DNA from: Umbilicaria muhlenbergii
Taxonomy: Eukaryota; Ascomycota; Lecanoromycetes; Umbilicariales; Umbilicariaceae
NCBI GenBank assembly: GCA_000611775.1
Contig: KK106987.1
Location: 1,383,506-1,447,505 of the forward strand
DNA length: 64,000 bases
Reading direction: 5' to 3'
Of the stretch, positions 34,521 to 47,693 are shown piece after piece (position 1 is the stretch's first letter; every line of letters starts with the position of its first letter). The translations under genes and the position numbers were made by a program. The notes beneath the pieces were generated by a model. That model worked only from the letters and a program-made list of their open reading frames with translations, was not told where the DNA came from and did not search any database.

Positions 34521-37500
34521 GCTGTCCTGTAAAGTTTAAGTGTTAAGGCTGAGCAAGAAAAGTTCAGCTTGAAATTTATTCTTGATAAAAAACTCAATTA
34601 AACAATCAACTGTCATATCAGTGATGAAAATGTAAAATAAATTAATAAAATCATCTTTTAAAGCTTCTTTTATGTAGTGATACTGCATGTTAATATGCTT
34701 TATTTAGGTGTGAAATTTAGAAATTTTAATAAAATATATACTTAACTGATTGTCTTTATATAATTGAATTAATTTGTGATTTAAAAATCTCTTCAAATTA
34801 ACTTCTTTAAGTTACTCAGTAATTTAACCTGCTGCTTTAATAATGCTGCATAATTCAACATATTTAATCTTTGTGATTAACATGAAGGTAATCTTTTACT
34901 TCTTGTTAAATCATGATATGACTTCCTCAGTCAGAGTAAAGATGTGTTTATGAGTGAATTTACAGTTTAAAATGTCTTCAGTGTAATCTGAGTTTGAATA
35001 CTTAAAAACACTCATAGATTTAACTCTTAAATAAGTATTTTTCAAGTTTTTTATCTCTTGCAGATAATAAAACACTCACTGAAAGTTTACTTAATATCAA
35101 TTATAAAATAAATTTTTTAAAAGCTTCATATAAATTTCTTCTTTAAGCTCACTGATGAGATATATGCTGATAATGTTCATTTAATGTATATGCAGGTCTT
35201 CATACACTGCAATAATTAAAAACATGTGAAGTGAGTTAAAATATAAAGTTAAGGCAAAGGTTTTTTTATAATTCATCTTATATTGCTGAGAAAATCCTCT
35301 AGCAATCAGGCGGGCTTTGAAATACTTAATTAAATTACTCAAAGTGTACTTTATTTTAAATACTCATTTAAAAATAATTGATTGATATATCTTAAACAGT
35401 TTAAATAGTTCTTATGTGTTGTTAATTATCAGTGAATTTAGTTTTTTATCTATAACTTAAGTTTATTAACAGCAGTGAGTAAAGCTTTAAACTGTTTTTT
35501 TATAAGTGAAAGGCTTATAAACCTGCTCCTGAATAATTATATTAAACATATATTATGTATTCAACTTTGATAATTAATTACTTCAGGTATATAATAATAT
35601 TAAATTCAGTGATTAATCTGAAATTTTTTCTTGCTCCTCTGAAATTTCAGCTGCTGATTCAAGGGTTAAATGTATAATTTCAGAGATTTCTTTAAAGTCA
35701 AAAGAATCTTTCTTATTGTTTTTAACTTAATCTGAATGTATATCATTATCATTTCAATTTTCTTCATAATTTTCAAGTCTTTAAATCAACATCAGAGACT
35801 CTGATAAATCTCTCACTGCTTCAATGAATTTAAAGTCTGAAGATAATACTTCTTTATTTTTATTACATCTTTAAACAAGCTTTTAAGGTGTCAAGATCAA
35901 TGTATCATTATTATCAATAATATTAAAATTAATAGAGTTTTCTCAGTCATTTTTATAAAAATTTAAATTTGTCAGCAAACTTCCTCCTTCCTCTTTCTCA
36001 AGGAAGAAAACATGAGTATGAATTTTTATCAAGTTTTTTAAAGAATTTTAAACCTGAAATTGCTGATTACTCTTGCAATAATCAATAAAAACCCTTTTAT
36101 AAAAGGTGTCTTTTGATTTTACTTATTTTTCTTTTAATGTGACAATGAATGATACACTCAAATAATCATAAATATTCAATGAAGGGTTTAAACTTTGTAT
36201 ATAATTCATATAAGGTCTTTGCCTCATGATTACTTCTTAATGAGAGTTAACTTTATAAGTAGACAGCAGTTTTGATGACTTTTTCTTAATATTTTAATGA
36301 TAATTAAAAGTTATAAAGCATGCTCTGAATGACCTCTGTAATTATATAATTTAAGCATTCAATGTAACTGTTTTGTTCTGATGTATATAAGATGATAAAT
36401 TTGAATTTTACTTTTTTAAGTGTTTAAATACTGATCAATTTATCATATTCTTCATTATTATTACATTAAAAAATCAAGAGCTTCTTTTTAATTTCTTTCT
36501 CTGTCTTTAATTTTTATATTTTAAATATTGTATAAAGGTTCATCCTCACTTGAAGTAGATAAACATTATTATAATGAAAATATTTATCTGAAAATGTAGT
36601 GAAATATTAGTTTTCACTTAAATTATCAATCTGATATAATCCTCAAATATTAGAAAAGACTCATTTTAAAAGATTTTAAACTTTGAGTATTAAAGTCTTG
36701 TTTTGAACCTGTATCATTTAATTATATAAATATGCTAAGTAGTCTTTTTTCACTTCAGTAAGATATAAATTATAAGTTATACCCTCAACACATAAATTTA
36801 AATATTGCAGGTAATATGCCTCTACATGATTAAATCTCTGATGTCACTTTTAGTACTCAGTTTGTGATTGATTTAAAATTTTGAAAATTTTAAAATAATT
36901 GAGCTCAAAATTTTCTTTAAGATAAAAACTTTATATAAGTTACTCATCCACTTTAAACCTGCTCTCACTGACTTTGAAGTGAACTTTAATATAAGTGATA
37001 CTCCCTCTGCTGTCACTGAAGTAGTCAGGCTGTTCATTAATTTTTAATAAATTTAAACCTTAAAGGTCACTTTTTTGTTTGTTGATTTAAGTATATAAAT
37101 TGAATCATGTTAATTTATCAAGACAATGATGTTTTCTTGATGTTTAAAAAGCACTCATTTAAATTTAAATTTTATGATTATCTTATTTTTGCTAATTATT
37201 CTGATTAACAGCAAATTTTCCTTTAATTTTAAAACATAAAAGATATTCTTTAAAGTGAGTATTTTGCTTTTAAAAGAAACTTTTATCTTGTTAATTTCAG
37301 TCATTTTGGAAGCTGTTTTGAGAGCTGTTTTTCGAGGCCGTTTTGGAAGCTGTTTTTTGAGGCTGTTTTTCGAGGCCGTTTTGGAAGCTGTTTTTCAAGG
37401 CTGTCGTTGAAGCCGTTTTGAAAGTCGCTTTGGAAGCTGTTTTTTGAGGCCGTCGTTGAAGCTGTTTTGAAAGTCGCTTTGGAAGCTGTTTTTCGAGGCC

Positions 37501-39262
37501 GTCGTTGAAGCCGTTTTGGAAGTCACTTTGGAAGCTGTTTTTTGAGGCCGTCGTCAAAGCCGTTTCAGAAGCCGTTTTGGAAGCTGTTTTTTGAGGCCGT
37601 CGTCAAAGCCGTTTCGAAAGCCGTTTTGGAAGCTGTTTTTCGAGGCCGTTTTCGAGGCCGTTTTGGAAGCCGTTTTTGAGGCCGTTTTTCAAGGCTGTCG
37701 TTGAGGCTGTTTCGGAAGCCGTTTCGGAAGCTGCTTTGAAAGCTGTTTGGATGAGTCATATACATGAACTTGAACTGGGTTACCCAGTGAAAAACCCAAC
37801 CCAAACCCAAAAAAACCCAACTCAGTGTGACCCAACCCAAAAAAAACCCAACTCATGGTGCAGCGTAATCACCTCTTCATTAATCAAGTAAATATTTATA
37901 GAGTAATCTTGAATTTCAGTGAAAAAGCTTTTATTCAAAGTTATATAATAACTTGCTTTGAAGTTGATTATTCAGCAGTCAAGGGGTAATTTCAGGTTGA
38001 TTATGATTTTCATAATTATTCTTCTTCATATTCTGTCATCATCACTGACTTCATAATTTTGATTATTTGATTATTTTAAATCTTTAAAAACTTGTCTTAC
38101 ATTGACTTTCAGTTTCAAAGGTGATTTAACATTATTTAAGAGTAATTCTCCCTTATCTTTTATATGAGTAGTGTAGCAGTTTGCAGTGAAATAATTTTTT
38201 TTTACATTAAAAGCAGGTTTTTCCTCATTTACTGTTTTTATTATTTTTGTTATTTTTACTGAATGACTGTTGACTTCTTGACTGATTTCTTATCTTAATA
38301 ATATTAATGATAATTTTTTTAACTGTTTTATTTAAAACATCTTTTATTTCTCTCTCCTTTAATTGATATAAGATATTAGTAATAGATAATTTTATCACCT
38401 TATTTTAAATTTAAAAAATTATTGAGTTATATGAATTTTTTTATAAAGCTTCAAGGAAAACTTCTTGAAGTATATTATTATATATAAAAGTCTCAGGACT
38501 TAAAATCTGAATTTTAACTTAAATTTTCACAAGATATATAAAACTTGCTCTGTTATCTTCTTTAATTCTTGCTTATAATTGAAGAAAGCTTTAATTTGAA
38601 ATAAATAATAAATTATTTTTATAAGTTTTTGTATTTTTTTTAAGTAATTTTGAAGCTCCTTGACAGTCTTTAATTTATAAAAAGTTACATCAGATTGATT
38701 ATAAAATGATTTTATATCATATTAAGTTTTTTTATTTATTTTTTAATCTTCTCTTATAATCTCTGCATCTTTTTATTGTTTATTAATATTTTAAAAAACT
38801 TGATTTATATTTCTTTAATGATGTTTCAGTGATCTTATATTATTAAATATGTTTGTATGAACTTAGCTCATATTATATAATTACTTTTATTAAACTTTAA
38901 AGCTGTCATGTTTTTCAGTTCATTATATTTTATACTTTTTTAAATTTATATGACTACTTCTGTGTCTGCAGCAGTGTGAATAACAGTTCAAAGAAGAAAG
39001 AAGTGAATTTTTAAAGTTTTTTAACCTTTTTAATTCAAGTGATAAACTAATATTTTTATTATCTGAAAAAGAGCATTTATATCATATAAAAATTGAGTTT
39101 AAAAGCATTCAACTCAAAGTGTTTATATTAACTATTTGCGTGGTAAGCTTTTAATTGCTTAATCAGATCAAAAGTTTATTAATGAAAATTAAAACAAAAC
39201 AAAACAATAAAGCAAAGCAACTGACAACAAATGATAATTATACATTAATTAAACTTATAATT
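34521..39262 (-). pseudogene. Copia gag-pol body, heavily AT-mutated
   Basis: Only the RNase H end at 34540-35010 can be read with confidence. The rest is extremely AT-rich and its frames are destroyed. The right part (about 38000-39260) is homologous, inverted, to 53550-54250. That is the region just after a copia 5' LTR, so it is the leader/gag end. Confidence 0.6.
37300..37867 (-). mobile_element. GGGTT/12-bp-repeat element, one end missing
   Basis: The right end CTCATGGTGCAGCGTA is the inverted counterpart of the left TIR of the element at 59547-60497. Inward lie AACCC-rich arrays (37780-37855) and then a degenerate 12/13-bp repeat (TTTTGGAAGCTG, TTTTTCGAGGCCG, TCGTTGAAGCCG) with a 49-bp higher order, at 37305-37745. 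The left TIR is absent. CpG is kept here although the surrounding copia DNA is AT-mutated, so it arrived after that mutation or escaped it. The repeat frames give NSFQNGF-like peptides, which I take as a by-product. Confidence 0.7.
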
Positions 39263-39529
39263 TATTACAATGAATAATATAAAGGTCAAATAAATATATT
39301 ATATTTAATTAAATATTACTTTAATTAATATAAATAAATATATAGAAGTAAGCAGTCTTTATAAAAATTAAAACATATTAAATAACTTTTTATATTAGTT
39401 TTCTCAGTGCTCACCTATATTAACTGAGCGCTTATAGTCAGGTTGAGCATATGTAGAGTATAATATTTATTATAAGCATATATTGACTGCTGCAGAGCAG
39501 GATGAATAAATAATTTTTCACATATAATA
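39263..39529 (-). repeat. Copia LTR (5' LTR in element sense), AT-mutated
   Basis: 267 bp, aligned end to end with 26101-26367. Most differences are C-to-T or G-to-A, with more damage than the other copy. Confidence 0.75.
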
Positions 39530-39534
39530 TTTAT

Positions 39535-41075
39535 AATTTATTATAATAAGACCTTCAGACTCTTTTATTTTTAATTATATTATTTATATTGATATTCTTC
39601 ACTTTTTTATTTCTTTTTTACACAAGTTAAGCTTGTTACCTGTTTCAAATGAGTCATACACTGATAAGAACAAGTGTCAGCAGAATAATAAAAACTTAAT
39701 AAATTTAAAACTTTAAGTTAACAACTGTATCAGAGTCTCAGTTGAAGAGTGATATAATGAATAATATAAATATAAAGGTTCTGAGGAAGAATATTAAGAT
39801 GAAATTAATGATAATTTTTATTATAATGCTGTCATGCTTATTAACTTCTATTATACTCTTTGAGTCTTTGATGACCTTGAGGTTAAGAAGACTGTTATAT
39901 TGATTGATAAAATTAAGCACTTATACTGTTCAGTGAAAGAACTTCAAAGTAGAAAAGAGAATTTAATACATATTTTATGTCATGCCTTGCATTCTTATTT
40001 GAAGATTCATGAACTGAATTAAAAGATAATGTGTTCAGTTCTTTAAGTAAATATTGTGATTTACAAGCATCTGTACTTCTTAAAATGTAATTACTGGTTC
40101 ATTAATTAATATTATAAGCTTGAAGGTATTTAGCTCCTTGTTAATAAAGTTAATCAAGAAGAGTAAAAAGCTACACATGCATTAATAATGTGTTATTTTA
40201 ATATTATTTAAAGTCAGTTTGCCTGTCAGTTAATAATAATTAATGATCAGAAATTAACTCTTCTTCTCATTTATGTCTTAATCATGCTGCTTAAAAAAAT
40301 ACTCAATCTGACTAAGTTCTTCTATTATGTGTAACAGAAGCTGTTAAGTTAACTTTATTTAAATTTTAAAAAAAATCAATAACATCATTATAAGATGTCA
40401 CAAGAATAAAGATATTTTAAGTTTAAGATGATCTCTTATAATATTTATTAAGTTTTAAGTATGTGTTTTAATAAAGCTAATAATTATGCATGCTGTCAAG
40501 TTAAATAATGCAGTATATATTTAAAATTTACCTGATTCTTGCTTTTTATATGTATGAAAAGTTTATAAATAAAATATAACATTATCTGTCTGATTAAGCT
40601 TCAGCTTCAAAGTGTATTAAAAGAAAAATTGTAAAAGCTTTAAAATTTAAAACTCTGTAAAAGTAATCTGAAAGTCTTCATGAAACTTTTAAACATAACA
40701 CATTCAAAGGGTCAAGACTTCAAATAAAAATAACACATTTAATTATATTTTCTAGTAAATATATCTAATTACTAAATTAAAGATTTAGTGAAATTTTAAT
40801 ATAAATATTATACTTTTTAGTCTTAGTTAAATAATAACTTTAAAATTTTAATTAATTAATTCTTAATATTATAATATTAAAAACTACTATATAACAAAAA
40901 GTTAATTATAATATATAATATATTAAAGATAAACTCTTTGAAAACAATATTTTTTAAATAATTAAATAATATACTAAGTGTAAAGTTACTTGATATACTT
41001 ATACTTAGTATTTTTTATATAGTTCAACACTGCTTATATTTCTAAAACTTTTAAGTTATTGATTTTATATAAATA
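39535..41075. other. AT-rich relic DNA, unresolved
   Basis: Very AT-rich (long TTTAAA/ATTATA runs). No frame above 60 codons has a recognisable domain. Probably an old retroelement, but I cannot assign it. Confidence 0.4.
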
Positions 41076-41080
41076 AAATT

Positions 41081-41301
41081 TGTCAGGACTATGCAGATTA
41101 TAAATTAATGCATATGTTTTAACAGTTGACATTTAGCTACAGAGAAGAATTTTAGTCTAAGGAGCAAAAGGAGGAAAGAGTGCAAAGATTAAAATCTTTA
41201 TATGCATATTAAGCTCACTAATTTAATTACCACTAACTTATTCAGTCATTCAGTTCAGTACAATATTCAGTTCAATAACATGTTTAAATGTAAATTTAAC
41301 A
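41081..41301 (-). repeat. Chromovirus-2 3' LTR
   Basis: 221 bp with TGTCA at its left edge. It aligns without indels to 46747-46967 and to the reverse complement of 56097-56317. Confidence 0.85.
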
Positions 41302-41379
41302 TTATCTTTCTCTTTATTTAATGAGTTCTGTGAACTGATCATTCACTTTTCTGCTTTGTTGTTGATGTATTTAATGATT

Positions 41380-44300
41380 CAATCAGCTTGTTTAAGTACC
41401 TTTTATGAAATGCCTCTTTCAGTTCAGGTGAGTGTTTGAATTTATCAGTGTTATATCAAGTCTTGTCAAGTGAGTATTCTTTTCATGTCACTTTATACTA
41501 TAACTTGTTTTTTCATCAACAGTTATTATTAATCTGTTCAACTTCTCATTCTGATTCAGCCTGTTCAGTTATTACAGGTGATGGTGATGACTTGATTTAT
41601 TTAAATAAAAAATTATTCACAGTGAATCATAATAAAGAGGTGTGAAATACAGGGTGTATTTTTATTAATTCAAGCAGTTCAAGTTTATATGCTTGAGCTG
41701 ATATTTTCTTCTTAATTCAAAAAGGTCCTTCATTCTTGTGATTCAGCTTTTTGAATGAGTGAGTCATTCAAATGTTTTTTGTTGACAATTATATCAAGTC
41801 TCTCACTTGATATGTTGAGGTTAATATTTAAATTTTGTTTATGAAGTCTTCTTGCTGAAGTTGTGTTGTTGTCATGTTTTTTTATAACATCACATGTAAA
41901 ACCTTCATATGATTCATTATGAAATTAACTTTTTCCTTCAGAATTCATTCTCTTGTCAGCAGTGAGGTGATCAATCATTTAAAGTTGAAGCTCATTCAAG
42001 AGTGATATTCTTTATTCACAAAGAATGATGAAACTTTGATGAAGTTAAAATCTGCATTGTTGACTGCAAACTCAGTCATTGATAATCATTTAGCTCAGTC
42101 ATCTTGCTGATAGTTCACAAATGCTTTAAGATAACATTCAACATTTATATTCACATTTTCAGACTGCTCATCTGTCTTAGGATGAAAAGCAGTTGAAGGT
42201 TTTAATTTGATTTAAAGTCATTTACACAGGTATTTTTAAAATAATATTACAAACTATGATTCTCAGTCTGATGTAATTGTCTGTGGTAATTCATGAAATC
42301 TTCATACATTGTGAAGTAATAATTTTGTGATGTATTTTGTTGATGTTCTCTCATTTTTATCTGTTGAACAAGAAATATAATGTCTTTTCTTGATTAATCT
42401 GTAAATGATTATTAGGATTACATTGAATCCTTCATTTTCAAGTAACTCAGTAATCAAGTTGAGTGAAATATCTTGTCATGAATGACTTGAAATTGAAAGT
42501 GATTTCAGAGCTCCTTGATACTGCTCATTCATGTTCTTTGTTCAGCGGCAGATGTGGCAATTTTAAACAAACTGACTTATTGTTCAGTTTATTCAAAGTT
42601 AGTATTAGGAGTATGCAAGCAGTTTCAGAGTCTTTTGATGTTTAATATGTTTTATCATCAGCTGTTCATGAGCTTCTTGAATCAATCATCATTGTAATTT
42701 GTTTTAATTCAGATCATTATTAATGCTTAAGACTCATACATATTCTTGACAAAGCAGTCAGCCTGTGTTCTCAGTGCAGTCATTAAGAGAGATCTTTATT
42801 GAATGTCTTGTCTCAATTTGTAATAAACTTAGAATTTCCTGGCAGAAATCATCTGCTTTCACATAATGAGTAATCAATTCATTTAAAGTTTCATTCAGGG
42901 CCTGTTCAGCTGATTCATTCAGAGCTGATTCATTTAAAGCTGATTCATTCAGAGCTGATTCATTCAGAGCTGATTTATTCAGAGTTGATTTATTCAGAGC
43001 TGATTCATTCAAGGTTGATTTTAAAAGATGAGGAGCTTTTTTCTTTTGTTCAATAATGATGCATGAGTTTAAGCAGTGACTCAGTAGCATGATTTAAGAT
43101 TGATATTGTAATCACTCATCATTTTCATTCTTCTTTAGTTGATCACTTGAGTGTTTAATGAGTGTGTTCACCTTTTCATTTTCCTTGCCTGTTTAGTAGG
43201 TGATCACAAAGTTGAATTATGAGAGAAATTCAACTCATTTGACTTATCTGTGAGTCAGTTTCTTGATTATTACAAAGTACTTCAGGGTTTTATGATCTGT
43301 TAAAATTTAAATCAGATCCTTTGTTTCTGCTAGTTCAGCACATCATTCCTTGAGACTTTAAATGATGATCAACAATTCTTTGTCATAAATCTCATAATTG
43401 CATTTAGCTGATATGAGTTTCTTAGAGAAAAATGTCATTAAATGCATTAATTTTTAATCATCTTTCTGAGATAATACTCCTGTGAATATCAGATCAGATG
43501 AATCACATTTAAGATAACATGTTCAAATTCAGTCAAAGTGTTGTAATATTAACATGTTAATCAATCAGTTCTTTAATTCATTAAAGGCTTGAAGACATTA
43601 TTCAATTTACATATTAAAGAGTATGTTCTTGCCTGTCAGTCTGATTAAAGGCTTTGTGATTTTGAAATATCCCTTTATGAATTGCTGATAAAAGTTGTAA
43701 AAACCTAGAAACACTTGTAGCTGTTTCAGATTAATCAGTACCTCTCAGGTCTTAATGACTGTGATTTTTTCAAGATTCACTTAAATGTCATAACATCTTA
43801 TGATCAGTTTTAAGTATTAAGTTTCAGTCTTGTGAAATTCACACTTCTTAATTTCAGCTTGTAAATTTGCTTTTCTCAGTTGTTCTAGAACAGTTTAAAT
43901 ATGAGTTTAATGTTCAAACAGAGACTCTGAATAGATCAAGATATCATTTAAATATGTTGTACAACATGTGTTCAATAGATCAAATAATATGTTGTTAATA
44001 AAGTGCTGAAAGATGACTGATCTGTTAATGAGTCTGAAAGGCAAGATCTTATATTTGTAAAAATCATGCCTTATTTAAAAAGTTGTCAGGTCTTCAGATT
44101 CAGGATTTATTCATATGCAGTGAAATGCCTGTTGTATATCAATCTTGATGAAGTATTTTGTCTTTGAAATCTGAGTCAGGGTTTCCTCAATTAAAGACAA
44201 TGAGTATCAGTCTTTCTTCATAATCAAATTTAGCTTTCAGTAGTTAATGCACAGTTGTAAAGACCTGTCTTTCTTTCATATAAACAGAATCAGTGAGGTT

Positions 44301-46740
44301 ATTGATGATTAACTGACTTCAATGAACTTTTTTTGCAAGTTATCTTCTATGTAGTTCTTCACCACTACCAGTTCTTCATGTGACATATTGTAAAGAGATG
44401 TATATCTGAGCTTTTACTCATCCTTTAAGACAATCTTATGATTATAAGATTGATGTGAAGGGAGTTCATTTGCAGCCTTTTTAGAAAAAACATCAATCAA
44501 GTCATGATATTTGAAAGAAAGAATCACCTTGATATTTAATTCATTTAATTTTAATTTAAAGTTCAATGCTTCCTCAATTTGTTGAATAAAGATAACAAAG
44601 ATCTCATTGCCTTCCTTTATATTCAATGTGAATAATGCTGTGTCAATCATCTTGATATTGACTGCATGTGAGGGATTATTATTCTTTGATGTGAAAACTG
44701 ATTCAGGATCTGTTTTTGTGATGAATTTCTTCAAAATCTGATAAGGTTTCAGTGATTCAGTTCAATTATTTAATTCAGGTTCAATTATTTAATCTGTTCA
44801 TTTGTTCAGTGTTCAGTTGTTCAGTTTAGTTTAATTGTTCAGTTCAGTTCATTCATTCAATGAGAAAATCACTACTCAGTTCACAGGGTTGATTAAAATC
44901 CAGATGTGATTCATTCAAAAAAGTTTTAATATAATATTAAAATCTTTCATGTCTACAATCATCATGAGAGTGAGTCACTGAGAATGACTGCAGACTTTCA
45001 TAATTGAATAAATCACATGTGTAACTCATCTCACTGTCTTTTTCTGAAAATCATGTAAGGTTCAAAGCTTCAGCAGTGATACTGTCTCAATTTCAGATCA
45101 TTCAATCAGAGTCTTTGTCAGGTTGACATTAATGAATGCATATTCAGTTGACTCAATATTAAATAAAACCTTGACTTGTAGTTTGACCTCATTCAGAGTG
45201 AGCTGACAATCTGTTTCAAATAATGTTTGAGTGAACAGAATGTCTTCACTGATCATTAATGTTGATATTACAAGAGGATTATCATCATTCTTTATCATGA
45301 CTCTAATAAGAAAACACCTTTTCCTGAATCTGATTCAGAATTGAAATTAAAGTTAAATATGATTTGTTGCATTTGTCTTGATGCTGAAGTCTTTTTCTTT
45401 TTGTTCTTGTTTGAATAATTTAAGGTGAGGTGTCTCTGTTCATTGTATTTAAAACATTATTCTTTCTTCATTTATTGTTCTTTGATGGCATCTGAGTGTG
45501 ACATTCAGTTCAATATTCATGGAACTGACTCAGTGATCATTCAAGTAGTCAATTTTGAGATTTTAATAAAATATTCAGTCCTTATATGAGTTTAACTTGT
45601 GAAGGAAAGTGTTTAATTCAGTTAAGATCTGATGATCTTCTTTGTGTCAAGCAGTCATAAAGTCTGATTGATTCATTAACAGCACTTGATGAGTTAATAA
45701 AGATCTTCAGGTCTGTCATCATTAATATTTAATTATTATTGAATGATGCTGTTCACCTTGTTCAGAAGTTCTCCTATTCAGTATAAATTAAAAAACTCAT
45801 TCAGTTCAGTAATATATCATTAAAAATCAACTCAGAAGAACAGGAAGTCTTTGAATTCTTAATAAAATTTACAAAATTTATTAATGATGATACAATTTCA
45901 ATCTGAGTCTCTGTAGATTTGAGTTAAATGTTTTAACAGTTCAGTAATGTTTAAATAAACTGTTCAAGATGCTGAATTCATTTGAGGCTTTATGTATTTA
46001 ATAGAGTCATCCTCAACTTTTGTCTTCATGTATATTATTTTCATCTGCTCAGTGAGGTATCATTTGTTCATTACTAGTAAGTAGTTTTTGATCTTCACTA
46101 CTCATTCATCATATTTCAAACAGTCATTGAAGAACATCAGTGAATCAGGAAGTTTTAATAATCTGAATAATTCTTCAACTGTGAGTTGAGGAAAATCAGG
46201 TCAGAGGGTGCTTGTATAAGTGACTGTGATTCATTGTTCAAAATATGTTATTACATCAGCTTGTTTAATGACTTTTTTCTTCAGTTCTCTGTTCTTATTC
46301 TTTATTCTTTCATAATCTGCTTGTAGTTCTTCATGTGCCTTTATAACAGTGTTGATTTCATTCAGGGACTGCTCATGATCAGTGATCAATTGTTGAAGAG
46401 CAGTCATTACTTCAGAGGAATGTTCTTATAAAAGATTAATTAAAGTCTCTGCAGTCAGAGTGATCAGGATCTGATCAATCAGGTTTTCATTCAAAGTGAA
46501 TTTTTCATCATTCACAGAAATCAACAAAGACTCTCTGATTCATGAGTAAACTCTGCTATTGATTTCTCTGATCATCATGATTAATTTCTGATTCAGGTTT
46601 TGATTTTGATTTTGATTTTAATTTTAATTTTAATTTTGATTTTAATTCTGATTCTGATGTGCTGACTGTCTGACTTCAGTGTCAATTTGATTTAGAATTC
46701 ATTCAGGATGCCTTGCAGCAGGAGATAAAAAAAGAGATTA
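41380..46740 (-). pseudogene. Chromovirus-2 gag-pol, broken
   Basis: On the minus strand: a degraded zinc knuckle at about 45420-45475 (CFKYNEQRHLTL, second Cys and Gly mutated). Then the PR/RT linker at 44414-44734 (FKYHDLIDVFSKKAANELPSH), RT at about 43650-44400, RNase H at about 43200-43600, a repeat-rich linker (42909-43020), integrase to about 41700, and a chromodomain at about 41380-41560 (EVEQINN, then YKVTWKEYSLDKT). Stops are mostly TGA at Arg/Trp. It cannot be functional. Domain limits are approximate. Confidence 0.78.
42909..43020 (-). repeat. 15-bp tandem repeat in pol linker
   Basis: About 7.5 copies of AGCTGATTCATTCAG, in frame on the minus strand as NESAL/NKSTL pentapeptides. 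It lies between RNase H and integrase of the second chromovirus. Confidence 0.85.
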
Positions 46741-46746
46741 AAATAA

Positions 46747-46967
46747 TATTAAAATTATGCAAATTATAAATCAATGCATGTGTTTTAATGACTGACACTT
46801 AACTACAGAGAAGAATTCTAGTCTAAGGAGTAAAAGAAGGAAAGAGTGCAAAGATTAAAATCTTTATGTACACATTAAACTCACTAGTTTAATCACTGCT
46901 AACTTATTCAGTCATTCAGTTTGATACAATGTTCAGTTCAATAACATGTTCAGGTGTAAACCTGACA
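46747..46967 (-). repeat. Chromovirus-2 5' LTR
   Basis: 221 bp, ending CCTGACA, followed by the target duplication AAATT. Confidence 0.85.
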
Positions 46968-46972
46968 AAATT

Positions 46973-47693
46973 ATATATATTTTATATCTTTAAAACTGCT
47001 CAGTTTTATATTCTTTTATAGTGAAAAATATTAAAGGTTAATAGTAATTACAGAAAATTTAATGTATAAAGGTTAAAATTATATATTATTAATTAAAATA
47101 AACTTTAAAAATTAATTAATGAAAGTAAAGGAAAAAAACAGTCTTTACACTCTTAAAATTTTTTTATAATTATTTAAAAAAGACTTTTAAAGACTTTTTT
47201 ATATTTATTTTTATATAAAATAAAATAATTATATACTAAATATTTGTACTTCTTGTTATTTTTTATTTGTAAAGTTTAAATTAATGTCAGTGATAATTTA
47301 TTTATAAATAATCACTTCTTTATAATTATAATTAAATTATCTTTAAATAGTAAATATTATATAATTAAGGTAAATCAACCCACTTAATTATTAATTTACT
47401 AATAAAAAATTAATATATTTAAATTTTAATAAGTAGTTAGTATCACTGCTTTGCTTATAAATATTTAAATCTTTTTTTTAATTTAATTGATTTATACTTT
47501 CTATTATATATAGAGAGATAAGATAATTTAATATATAATAATTAAATTAAATTATCAAGGTATTAACAAACTCAGAGTTAATAAAGATAAAAGCTTATAT
47601 ATTAAAAATAAATTTTATATATAAAATAGCTGTGTTCACTATTTAAATAATATTAAGGAGAATCATTTCAGGCCTTTAAGTTTTATTTTATAT
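46973..47693. other. Very AT-rich spacer, nothing recognisable
   Basis: Composition is close to pure A+T, with no frame or repeat that I can assign. Confidence 0.5.

Larger units (their letters stand above)
26101..39529 (-). mobile_element. Ty1/copia element, degraded, split by nested insertions
   Basis: Two 267-bp LTRs (26101-26367, 39263-39529) bound a minus-strand copia element. Its body is interrupted by a complete gypsy element (26668-34515) and by a GGGTT-type element (37300-37867). The RNase H end reads leftward at 34540-35010 (KHINMQYHYIKE; SDSDYTED further upstream). Flanks TCTGT (26096-26100) and TTTAT (39530-39534) differ only by C-to-T and G-to-A, so they may be a mutated 5-bp target duplication. 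The interior is heavily AT-mutated and the coding capacity is gone. Confidence 0.75.
41081..46967 (-). mobile_element. Second complete Ty3/gypsy chromovirus (5.9 kb), degraded
   Basis: Two 221-bp LTRs (41081-41301 and 46747-46967) are flanked by a perfect 5-bp duplication AAATT (41076-41080 and 46968-46972). All LTR differences I could read are transitions (for example TGTCAGGACTATGC versus TATTAAAATTATGC). Coding is on the minus strand: gag, pol, chromodomain. A third copy of the LTR is at 56097-56317. Confidence 0.88.

Noticed and set aside
37297-37840. NSFQNGF/KTASK repeat proteins
   Set aside because: They are the translation of a 12-bp minisatellite in several frames. There is no start context, introns or homologous non-repeat part.
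42909-43020. CRISPR-like array
   Set aside because: Contiguous 15-bp tandem repeats with no spacers, coding in frame inside pol. No cas genes, and the DNA is eukaryotic.
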